Assembly: GCA_022885665.1 (NCBI GenBank)
Contig: JAGQDJ010000013.1
Location: forward strand, 290,220-354,219
Reading direction: 5' to 3'
Length of the DNA: 64,000 bases
Source: Triops longicaudatus
Lineage: Eukaryota; Arthropoda; Branchiopoda; Notostraca; Triopsidae
Each line of letters begins with the position of its first letter. The first letter of the stretch is position 1. Shown here piece after piece: positions 27,025 to 36,800 of the stretch. The notes under the pieces are model-generated. The model made no database searches. It was not told the DNA's origin and was given only the letters and a program-made list of their open reading frames with translations. A program made the position numbers and the translations under genes.

Positions 27025-27202
27025 ATGCCTCGTTGTTTTATGGCCAAGCATAAAAAGGGCCGATCGCCAGATCGAGCTCGTCGGAAAACGGCCTCACCGG
27101 AAACACAATCTCCGTGGTTAGTGGATGAATCTTCCTCCGCGTCATTCAAGACGGTAGCACACACAGGATATCGCCCGCCGAGTCCGGTATTTCGTTACAA
27201 CA
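27025..27202 (+). other. scrt: scratch coding exon 1 with SNAG-like repression peptide
   Basis: This exon encodes residues 1-59 plus the first base of codon 60. It begins MPRCFMAKHKKGR, a SNAG-type peptide. The SNAG family consensus starts MPRSFLVK; Pro2, Arg3, Phe5 and the basic tail are kept, while Ser4 is Cys and the Leu-Val pair is Met-Ala. SNAG peptides recruit LSD1/CoREST-type corepressors. A basic stretch at residues 8-21 could add nuclear localisation. The exon ends at a strong donor, GTAAGT at 27203-27208. If the frame is read past the donor it stops after another 15 codons, so splicing is needed to reach the fingers. Confidence 0.9.
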
Positions 27203-29735
27203 GTAAGTTCTCATTTTCCCTTCATTATTTCCTTATGTATTGTTTCTAAGCTTTCTGGTTAACATTACATATATTCCCATCGTACTGTGTGATTTTTGTT
27301 AGAAAACTAGGAACGAATTCCACCATAGACTTTTAATGCACTAAGGTCTATTTTTAGTGTGTTTTTTTTCTAACGTTATTCAAGCACGTGATTCTAATTT
27401 TTAGAGAATAGGGATTTTGCTATAACTTTTCTTCACTTCGTTATGTTATAAAGAGTAATTCAGCAAAGCTTTTTAACCTACTTGTATTTTTCATCCATAA
27501 CATTAATTTACACAATATATTTATTTGTGATTTCTAACGTTCATTGTCGTGATTTGCTTCGTTAGAAGAAAGGAAACTGGATCTTTTTCTACTTTTCGTT
27601 TTTTCCGTAAAGTTAGCTGAATTACTTTCATTTATTTAGCTGAATTACTTTCAGCTGCTCATTCATTTTCAATATTTATTTTTGTATCCCTTTTCCGCAC
27701 ATTGAGCGCAGAATCTCGTAATAATAAGACCCTTTTATAACGGACTATTAATAGTTAAAGAGGACACTTTCTAAGGTCCCAAGCTACGTAAATGTAAAAA
27801 AATATGAGCTTGTAATAAGAAATCTTGAATTGTGGTTATTTTTTCAGAAACTAGTAATTGTTACGATTCATTACAAAAGAAAATTTAAATGTGCATGTGT
27901 GTGGTTAAGAACAGTAACTAAGCAAAAGCTATACTGTTTTTGTCACCTTTTAAGGCTACGTGGAAGAAACTCCCATGTCCATTGATGATTGCCACGAGAC
28001 GCTGGATTTATCAGGGAAGAATTACGCCGTCACGCCCGGGCTTGCCTTAAAAAGTAGTAGTCCTCGAGGTTGCGATTTAGAAGATGCAACGACCGGTTTG
28101 CTACAATTGGCCCGACGGACCGATACCCCGGAATCTGGCATCGGTAGTTGCAGCGAAGACGACATGGCACGCACCGAAGGGCCATTACCATCCGGGGTGG
28201 GTGGGGGCCGTGATCGTGATTCCGAAACTAGCGCATCTTCCCCAACTTCGGCTACTTCTCCTTCGTCTTCACCGTTTGGCGGTAATGACAGTTTCGCAAC
28301 GAGGTCGAACAGCCTTTCGGCCAGTAACCCCCAATTCTGCCGCCTCCCCATCATCGCCAGTACCGGTAATGTGGGGCCGCTTCATTCGCCTATACCTCCG
28401 CGCCGATTGAGTCCTATAGCGTTCGCTCCTGCTCCTACTACTCCCCTTACGACTACCATTACGACGACCACTATGGGCGAAAACGATTCCCGACGCGAAT
28501 GGTACTTACCACCCGAGGCAACCGTAACGGAAAGAGACAAAGAGCGCGACATTTATCGGCCATACTCGCTCTTGGATCCACTCCATCGCCTCACACCCAA
28601 CGACGCTCGCTTATGCCTGCCTTCACTCAGTACCTCGGCTGCGGCGTCACCCCACGAACCTTACTACTTGTCTCCGTCACTAATGAATCGAGAGCCTCAA
28701 GACCTCAGCACTGCTCACGCTATTCTCGACCTGAGTACCGCCGTCCATTCCAGCCAAGAACACCGAACGGCCAGCAAGCAACCAATAGGCGCCCTAACGC
28801 CCAGCTTGGCGCCCCTCACACCTCCAGGATCGAGCCAGGGAGGATCACCTCCCTCATCACCTACAGGATCTCCCCCGTCCAACAAGGAGGACCGCGACCA
28901 CCATGCTGAGCTGTCATCCCTACGCGTCCCCCGTTCGCGTTCTTCATCGGCCGCAAGCAACGGTAGTCATAAGGGCTCTCCTGCACCGACTACCCCAACG
29001 CCCACCAAAACGGTGGCCTACACTTACGAGGCATTCTTCATTAGCGACGGCCGTTCGAAACGCCGCACTTCACCGAACCAGGCGGAAGACAAGGGCAATT
29101 CGGCCATCGCCACTGCGCCCGTCATCGCCACGCCGCCCGTTTTGGCTTCGACCCAGCCGCGGGAAGCGGACACTGCAGCAGCAAGTGGAACTCCCACGCC
29201 ACAGGCCAGTACTCGCACGGGCAGGTACGTGTGCTCGGAATGCGGCAAGGCTTATGCCACTTCATCCAACTTGTCGAGACATAAACAGACGCACCGGAGC
29301 CTGGACTCGGGTTGTGCGCGTACCTGTCCCACCTGTGGCAAAGCGTATGTGAGTATGCCAGCGCTGTCGATGCATATTCTCACCCATGCCTTGTCGCATG
29401 TCTGCACCGTGTGCAACAAAGCTTTCTCCAGGCCCTGGTTGCTCCAAGGTCACATGAGGTCCCATACGGGAGAAAAACCCTACGGTTGTGCCCACTGCGG
29501 CAAGGCGTTCGCGGACCGCTCGAATCTTCGCGCTCACATGCAAACTCACTCAGTCTTGAAAAGCTTTCAGTGCGTACGTTGTCACAAGTCCTTCGCCCTC
29601 AAATCTTACCTCAACAAACACTATGAATCGGCCTGCTTCCGCGACAGTCCCATCCCAGCTTCCGAGTCCTCTTGTGACAGCAACAGTGATGCAAACGGAA
29701 CTAGTCCCCTCCCGCCGAGCACTACCAAATCATAA
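27025..29735 (+). CDS. scrt: Scratch-family zinc-finger transcriptional repressor (two coding exons)
   Basis: The coding sequence joins 27025-27202 to 27955-29735 and encodes 652 residues. The family is nuclear: its zinc fingers bind CAGGTG-type E-boxes and repress non-neuronal targets during neural differentiation. An N-terminal SNAG-like peptide starts MPRCF. A Ser/Thr/Pro-rich linker of about 400 residues follows, then five zinc fingers at residues 486-620. Finger segments YATSSNLSRHKQTHRSLDS and RPWLLQGHMRSHTGEKP, with YVSMPAL in finger 2, are Scratch-type; Snail and Slug have YVSLGAL-like residues there. The length is near that of insect Scratch as I recall it, and well above vertebrate SCRT1/2 (about 300-350). 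The start is set by the SNAG peptide, an AAAA context before ATG, and an in-frame TGA at 26797-26799 with no ATG between. Exon 2 is more GC-rich than its surroundings. The family assignment is very secure; splicing is predicted from sequence. Confidence 0.96.
27203..27954 (+). other. scrt: scratch intron (GT-AG, phase 1)
   Basis: The intron has a GTAAGT donor at 27203 and a pyrimidine-rich acceptor ending TTTTAAG at 27954. Joining the A at 27202 to GC at 27955-27956 makes a Ser codon, followed by Tyr, Val and Glu in the long open frame, so the frame is kept exactly. The intron is AT-rich. It contains an 18-bp direct repeat, TTAGCTGAATTACTTTCA, at 27613-27630 and 27636-27653. An intron just after the SNAG exon also agrees with vertebrate Scratch genes as I recall them. 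Confidence 0.9.
28695..28739 (+). other. scrt: PxDLS-type CtBP-binding motifs in the Scratch linker
   Basis: Residues 307-311 read PQDLS, a match to the PxDLS motif that recruits the corepressor CtBP. Residues 316-320 read ILDLS, a related sequence nine residues later. A third, TLDLS, lies at residues 75-79 (bases 27999-28013). PxDLS motifs mediate CtBP recruitment in Drosophila Snail. Only the first is a full consensus match; binding is inferred. Confidence 0.6.
29232..29636 (+). other. scrt: Scratch five-finger DNA-binding domain
   Basis: Zinc ligands in protein numbering are as follows. Finger 1: C486, C489, H502, H506. Finger 2: C517, C520, H533, H537. Finger 3: C543, C546, H559, H563. 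Finger 4: C571, C574, H587, H591. Finger 5: C599, C602, H615, C620. The last finger is C2HC, as is usual in the Snail superfamily. Fingers 3 and 4 are joined by the classical TGEKP linker; the other linkers are non-classical. All ligands are present, so the domain appears intact. Confidence 0.95.
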
Positions 29736-30559
29736 AACTTCGTGGCTTCGAGTCTTGTAAAAAAGAAAAGATGAAAGTATTAGTCCATTTGTATATAGTA
29801 ATGGCATTAATTCGCCATTCTAGTGATACCTACCATTTTTATCTCGATCTCATCTTTCATTCAATTTTATACGCTCAGCTTTCTTAATATCCTTTAGCCA
29901 GTGCAAAAAATTCCTTAAATATGAAACCTTTCATCACTTTTTATCTCATACGCTATTCTAACACCTTCTCTCGTCAATTCTTTGCTGCCTGAAAAAATAC
30001 TCTTGTCCCACTTTTGCTGGTATCTTTCCCAATGAGTTCACTGCTGCTGGTCAGTTGTGTTTCAAAACCAAGCTCTTCGTTCTATGGTTCATTGGCTAGG
30101 GTGACTAACTCCCATTTCGCCCAGCAATAATTTTCATCCCTGGTTTTATGTTGTGTAATTCGTATGTCACACGTGTGTCACGCAGCGTTTCTCGAGCAAC
30201 GAACAAAGCGTAGTAATTTGACCACAAGCCGTACGGTCATTAATAGGAAAGACTTACGCGATGACGGTTGGGTCATAGAAGCAAATAAGAAGTCACTGCG
30301 AGGAATGCAAGAATTTTATTCTTACATTTCCATTCTTTTTTATATGTGGACAAATACCACACACTTCGTTGCTGAGCATGTTTTCATTCTTGGACCGGTC
30401 GGTTTTTCTCCGTCACTAGTGCCAAATAAGTACTAACCAACATTCAGAAACAGTAGAATACCAACAGACACAAAACTGGCTCGTAAAACAACTATAAATT
30501 TACGATAAAATGTACCATTTTGACTAGCTTACTCTTAACCCTCTAAGAGGGCATTGGCC
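29736..30559 (+). other. scratch 3' flank, probable 3' UTR
   Basis: This AT-rich stretch follows the stop codon. A Pumilio-type site, TGTATATA, lies at 29790-29797, 55 bases after the stop. I see no AATAAA in this stretch; the first canonical one is at 30654-30659, inside the inverted-repeat element at 30560-30857, followed by GT-rich sequence. The 3' end could therefore fall near 30,680, or a variant signal may be used closer in. A 90-codon open frame at 30164-30436 resembles nothing I know. Confidence 0.4.
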
Positions 30560-30857
30560 ATCTATTATACGCCTCGTCGATTTCTAGGTTAGGTTAGCTT
30601 GAGCTAGGTTAAGTTAAACTAAGTAATATTTAACGAGAGGCGTCTAAAACCAAAATAAACGGATGGAAAAGCTGTAGTTGTAATGGTAATCTGTGATCCA
30701 GTTTGACTCTGTTATTTTTTCAAAAATGGTCGCATTTTTTCGCAAAATTCTTACTTCTACTGGAGTTAATTAGTGCAAAAGTTTGACTAAAAAATTTATC
30801 AGTTTTTAAAAAAGGCGACAAAAATACAGCACTAATTTTACTAGGCGTATAATAGAT
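30560..30857. mobile_element. MITE-like element with 15-bp perfect inverted ends
   Basis: ATCTATTATACGCCT at 30560-30574 is repeated as its exact reverse complement at 30843-30857, 268 bp apart. Upstream of the left arm is TTAACCCTCTAAGAGGG, a TTAA followed by a small palindrome, which recalls piggyBac-like MITE ends. I could not match a TTAA on the right, so superfamily and outer borders are open. Degenerate TTAGG units lie inside at about 30,591-30,620. Confidence 0.5.
30654..30659 (+). terminator. candidate poly(A) signal for scratch
   Basis: AATAAA is followed by GT-rich sequence about 20-45 bases downstream. It is the first canonical signal after the scratch stop. It sits within a MITE-like inverted-repeat element, so if used, the transposon would supply the transcript end. 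Confidence 0.25.
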
Positions 30858-33651
30858 AAGTACCGGGCACTGAACAGAAATAAACCGACCGAGACTTGGA
30901 ATGAACAAGTCGCTTTTTTGTTTCCGCGGGCCCAATAAAGTCGAGTAGCAATTATGCAAAGGGACATTCGTTTATGTCTGCTTTAAAGGATCTTTAAGTG
31001 GCTCACGCTGTATTAGAATTCCAAGCAATAACTGCCATAATCGTTTTTGCCCTACAGTGGTATAACCAAATTCTTCAAGGCTAATTCCATGCAAACATGT
31101 TGCTATTCCTTTTTATTCACATCCCCCCGAAAGAGGCATTCCAATAGTATTGCTATAGCATTCCTCGCTAGGATTAAGAGTCAGTAGCAAGGGAAAACAA
31201 TACGGAATATTTGAGAGCAATAACTGTCACGCTGAATTTTACACCCAAGTCCGGCGAATCGAAAAGTACACGAGTTTTTCGAGGAATTCTAGAACATTTT
31301 GAAGCTTCCCTTTGACTACTCATTTTCTGTTTGTAAACAATCGCAAATTATTTTATAAAATTGTAAAATGATTCTTCTTGCAACCCAGTGCGTTCACATT
31401 GTTGATTATGTGAATATGTAATTAATAGGAGTAACTTTTAATTACCCCTTTATCGAGTGTGCCATCTAGTCAGAGCAGGCTATCTGCGGCTCGCCTACTT
31501 ATACATGCTTATGACGGCAGTAATTAGTTAAAAAGCTTTAGAATACAGCGACTACACGCTAGAAAGGATAAAGCTAGACAATAACCATGTTTGTGCGGAG
31601 GCTTGCTACAAACTGTAGACAAACTTCCCTCAAACATTGTCACATCTTTCTAGCAACCAGCTTTCGCATGGATCTCACAGAAAATTAATTAATGCTCTTC
31701 AAAAGCTTTGTACATTCTTTTCTACAACTTACTAAAATCCTCTGTAGAAATACGAAATTTTGTCCCAAGGTTTTCACTGCCCTTTTTTCCACGGCGGAAA
31801 GTTTAATTCATTTTCAGAAAAAAAAAATAAGAAAAATTGTTTTGAAACCGAGTAAAACATTGTTCTCAAGGGTAACTGTTTCATTATGCAAGATAGTACG
31901 CCCACCCGTGAATGGGTCAAAAGATTAGCTAGGTTTTTGGGTTTCTAGACGAATGCATGTCGGATGTGTGCAAATTGCGCTTTGAAATTGTAATGTAGGG
32001 TTCCGATGCCATTAATTACAATGGCGCATGTCAAGGCAAAGAGCCCCTTGTGGCATGCTGCTTGTGACTTCAACTTCTTGGCTCCTTTATTCGTAAGGGG
32101 AAGGCCAGGGTTAAGAAAACGCACTTGCCCTTGCCCAAGGCGGAGACTGCCGGGTATTCTAAAGCAATAATTCTGTAGTTTTTGGGGTCGCCGGGGTCGA
32201 CCCGTTGAGGCCGAGCCCAGCCCTAATATGCAAACGGCCCTAGATTAGACATTCGTTAGCGAACAATTAAATCATACTTGATAAAATAGTGAAAAGAAAT
32301 AATAACGAAAAGTATGGCTATAAATTTTTAATAAGCAAAAAAGCAATAAAAATAGATCTTGGTCCATGTCTTGTTACTTGAAAAGTGCAACTAATGTGAA
32401 CATGGCTGTAAACTCGCCGTCCTTTACGGATTGTTGGATTCTCCTTTAAAAGCCAGTATCAACCGCAATGAGGAAAGACATGTTACACTATTAGGAAGAA
32501 AACTGAAGCACGTTACTCGTTTTCGTCACCAGCAAGTGATTTTGTTGAACTTTAAAAGAAATAAAAACGCAAAAGTTGAAAATGTTGCAAGTATTATATA
32601 TGCATTAATATGATGTCCAAGGCCATGTATGACAAGTCTTTTCTAAGAAATTCTCTCAACTGTAACCTTTTTTTTCGTATCCCGATTTTCATTCATTACG
32701 CTATGGGTAAAAAGTACTGTGAAATTCCTTTGTACTTAACCACTCCATTGTCAATGTTAGTTGCTTTGCGACACCCTTTTGTCCCTTTTTCCGCTCCCAT
32801 TGTTGTTCTTTCCACTTTTTCCCCATGATGACTCTCTATTTCTTAAGATATACAAAGCTGAAAGTTGATTTTCTAGTCCTATTCTAGTGCATGCTTGAAT
32901 TTTTCATTTATTTCCATTTTCCTCCATTTAACGTCTGCTCAAATTTTCTGACATGGCAATTGCAGGGCAATAACGTTTTTGTATGTATGCATATTTTCTT
33001 AATAAAAAAAAAAGATCAAACAAGAGCTGTTGCCTTTTTTCTTCTATTATTCTTTTCCCGCGTAAAGTGATACGGAAACCTACAGCTTTGACTTTGGCAT
33101 CACGCAACGTTTGCAAACAACCATTCCTGGTGGCCGACTTGTCATATTTTGGGGTACTTATCCTGTGCACTTCTACCTGACCTCAGGTCATACGTCCTGG
33201 CCTCCTATAAAGAAAAATGAAAGGCACGCAAACTCGTAAAACGGAGTATACATGAACTTACTATGCATATATGATATCCATACGAAAGTATGTCGACTAC
33301 CCAGGGTCCCTTCTTTCGAATAACCTACACATAAAAAGCACACACAGGTATTAATGCGTGTATACACAGCCAAAGAGCTTCTCCCCGTTAGATAACCATA
33401 ATGCATCAGCAATTTTTTACGGAGTCATAATCTCAGTGGCCGGTTTTTGCTAGACAGGAAAGTAGCGTGATGGCAGCCCACAGTACTGGACATGCTATCA
33501 TCTCTACTAGTTACGTGCTGTCCATCAAAAGGAAACCGTACTTTGACTCCCAAGTTTTACACCAGTTTCAAGGGAAACTGATCGGCAACACAGGAAAGTA
33601 ATATCCTTTGGCTCTAATAGTAGCTTTACTACGGACATTTAGAGCAAAAGG
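30858..33651. other. intergenic, no gene seen
   Basis: Mostly AT-rich. A possible TA-flanked pogo-like end starts at 31055. A GC-rich patch at about 32,100-32,235 has CAGGG at one end and CAGCCCTA at the other but no target duplication. Confidence 0.5.
33178..33190 (+). promoter_or_regulatory. everted nuclear-receptor half-sites
   Basis: TGACCT-C-AGGTCA contains two AGGTCA half-sites pointing outward with a one-base gap. Such a match can occur by chance. Confidence 0.2.
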
Positions 33652-33659
33652 CTAAATAC

Positions 33660-33824
33660 CAGGGCGGACTGGCTTGCCAGCGGCCGATGTGGAAATTCTG
33701 AAACCGGTCCCACTAAACCCTTTTAGTGTTATTAGTACTAAGAAGGCTCCGGCCCAAAAAGGCATTTTCCTGCCCCGGTCCATGCGGCATACTCCACAAT
33801 GCCACAATGGCCAGTTCATACCTC
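33660..33824. mobile_element. 165-bp hAT-type MITE with perfect 8-bp target duplication
   Basis: The octamer CTAAATAC occurs immediately outside both ends (33652-33659 and 33825-33832), a perfect 8-bp duplication typical of hAT insertion. The left end is CAGGGCGGACTGGC. The right end, reverse-complemented, is a diverged match that shares ACTGGC. The family resembles the widespread CAGGGGCGGACTGG MITEs known from animal genomes. It has no coding capacity. Confidence 0.75.
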
Positions 33825-33832
33825 CTAAATAC

Positions 33833-36800
33833 AACATATTTCACAACATCATGTAATATATAGCATTTACAAGGAAAATTAAGTTTCCCTGGCGGACGTG
33901 GTCAGGATTTCACAACACAGTGCATCAATGAAATTCAATATGGATGTGTTAGTTGTAAAAAGAATACCTAATTCTAGACTGAAATTTGAAAACTACACGA
34001 ACGGTCAAACACATACACACTTCTTTTTGTCGACTCTCATGGTGTAAAAGGGTTTCCGAATAAGCCACTAGAGGAGCCATGTAAGAAAGTAACCCTGACT
34101 TGAAGTTAAATCTGTAGTTCGTGGTAGATTTCAACCCAGTTCGTGGCACAGATCACCACAGTTCGCAGTACACATCATGACAATTGGTTTTGTACTTTTT
34201 TCCTCATGTGTTTTTTATATTACGCTAAGTTCTTTTCTTGCTCGCTAATACACGTGTTACAAAATGACGCTAAAGCCTTGATGAAATCGCAGCACAAGCC
34301 CTCAATATGCTTAAACATAAACATTCGATCACAATCACATGAACGAATTCTTCACTAACTCTTTATTAAAACCTTAATAGGAACCGCTGAAAAAGAATTT
34401 CGTGTGTTGTCAACCCTCGATATGGCGCAGTAGATTGATATGTAGGATCGGATCGAACTCTACCTAAAATTTGACTATGACGTACCTAACCACGGCTTAG
34501 CAGTTAAATTCACTATTCTTAACCTTGAGTGGATTACGCAGGCAAATAGACAACATTCGTTTGAATTACTATGGTGTAATAAGAAAATAGCCATAATAGA
34601 TGTGACCAGAGTTGACGGTCGACTTGCCTTTGTCATGCCAGGCATGGCAATAGTCAGAGGTTTGTTCAAAATTTCTCATATGCGTCTAAAACCATTATAG
34701 CTAAAAAGTAACTGAATTAGACAATTGTGTGCTCAAACTATGACAGTTAAGCGTCATAATATATATTCCTCTGTTTAAGCTACTGTTCTAGGACATTTCG
34801 TTTTACGACAGTATGTAAAGTACAATTTGAGGAATTATTTTCCCTTTAAAAGATTGGTGAACTTGCAGCGTGAGGGGGGTGTTACAATATAAACTCTGCT
34901 TCAGTAATAGGCTCTTTTTCAGCTCGCATCTTTTTATTTCTTTCTTCGGAACCGGTTGGGGGTTAAGCAGGTTATTCAAATTCAACCAAAATGGTCCATA
35001 AGTACAGGAATTGGTACCGGTGGCAAGCTAGTCACGCAGCCAGTTTTCTAATAGACCATTAACGCATTGTCCAGAACGAAGGTGTATACAATACTCGAAA
35101 GGTCCTTGTGGAAAATCATAACCCCTCCAAACTCGGTTTGAGTATGACAAAGCGTTGAGTTGTTCAACATAAAAGCCCGGGCAGCCTTCACGACTAACAA
35201 AATAGACTGCGGCGTGGGTCACATGTGGACTTTATATAGCCCATTTTGAAAAAAAGTGTTATTCGCTAAGCAACAGGACTTGCAATATAAGGAAACGGAA
35301 GAAGAAGGGGACTTCGCACCATTGGTACAATGGCACCAGCCATGTCACCGTCTTCTATTGTGCAGCTTTGTGTACAGCTTGCCCATAAAACTTTAATTTC
35401 CCCGACAGTTACTCTAAGCCATTAATGCGCAACCCTAAGGAGTAACCACTTACTGTCTATGATGAAAGTTCTTAAAAAATAAACCCAGGCAAAAGATCCT
35501 CGTCAAGGTGCATGACGTTGGATACCAATGAATGTTCCCAATTCAGAAGCTGCTTAGTGGCTTATACAAGTATCAATAAATGACCGAATCCTAGACACAG
35601 GTATTTGAGAGCAAATTCGCACGTCTCTGCAGGGGGACGACTGCGCTATAACGCCGTGGGTTTAGAATAAGATTGCTTGCTGCCGGTCGATTTTTAACGG
35701 ATAGTGTACGAGTCACTTACGGTGAATATTGACAGTCATAATTTCTTGAAGCGTAAATCAACCAAAATTGCCTCAAATAAGCTTCGCTACTACTCAAACG
35801 CTTCAAATGAGGAAGGATCTAAAAAATGTTCTGTTTAATGGCAGATGTCAAGCGTCCTTCTTTGGGTGGGTGTTGTGTGACAACGCAGTCCCAGCCTCCC
35901 TCTGCATGTTACCCTAATTGGCCCCTTTTCCATTCTTTACGTTAGATGCCCGCGATAGTATTGTGCTCAATAGCCACCCAAGTTACGCCTATCCTGATTA
36001 AACACCGCAGCGCTCTTTCCCGCACCAGCTTTATACGCCGGGGGAAGCATATAGGGTACTCGGGGAACATTTGGATGGCCACTTGGCTCACTTATAGCAT
36101 TCTGTCACTCCTATTACGGTCGGTTCCAATTGTTGGCTTAATCTTCGGAGCTGTACTTGCAATCACGGACCCTTAACTTTGTTTTCCTCCCTTCGATGCT
36201 ATCAAGGCTGGTTTGAGAACTTGGGCTTCAATTTTTGTGAATATGTGGGTCGCATTGCCAACATTGCTGCTTCAAGTTCGGTTGTAAAGAGAAGTGTGGC
36301 GTCGCGTTGTATGCTTTACAACGCTTAATTTGTTTATCTCACTAGAAGTATACGGGTTAGTTCAACAATGCCTTCACCGCCTGTCGTCATTGATTCCGCT
36401 CGCATTCATTATACAAGTTGCTCTACAAGCTCGTGGACTGAGTCGCACCCAAAAGTGATCCCGACAACTCTGGTTCCACAAGTAGCGCTCCATAGACGTA
36501 GTAGATCCGTCCTCGTACACATAAGCATGTCTGCCGTGACCCAGGTTGTCGAGCTCGGGCAGCTGTCGCAAGGGACATTAGCGAATTCACCGAGGGTATT
36601 TTCCGTCTCGCAATAGGAAAGGGGCCATCTGTTGCTGTATACCTCCTGCTGGCTCGTCTGTGGTTCTCTATGGCTAAGATTCTCAACAGCAACGATGGGA
36701 GAACCACTTTGGGGAGTACTAATACACACCTAGCCATCACCACTCCCTATCTGTCCTGCTGCCTGCTACTGTTGCCGTTGCCGGCATCGCCACATCCCAT

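Noticed and set aside
28022..29626. Many open frames of 74-149 codons inside scratch exon 2 in other phases and on the opposite strand
   Set aside because: They are by-products of the GC-rich coding sequence; none has a recognisable domain, while the scratch frame has five intact zinc fingers.
32106..32222. Possible hAT MITE (CAGGG at the left, CAGCCCTA at the right)
   Set aside because: The ends match poorly and no 8-bp target duplication could be found, so it is not listed as an element.
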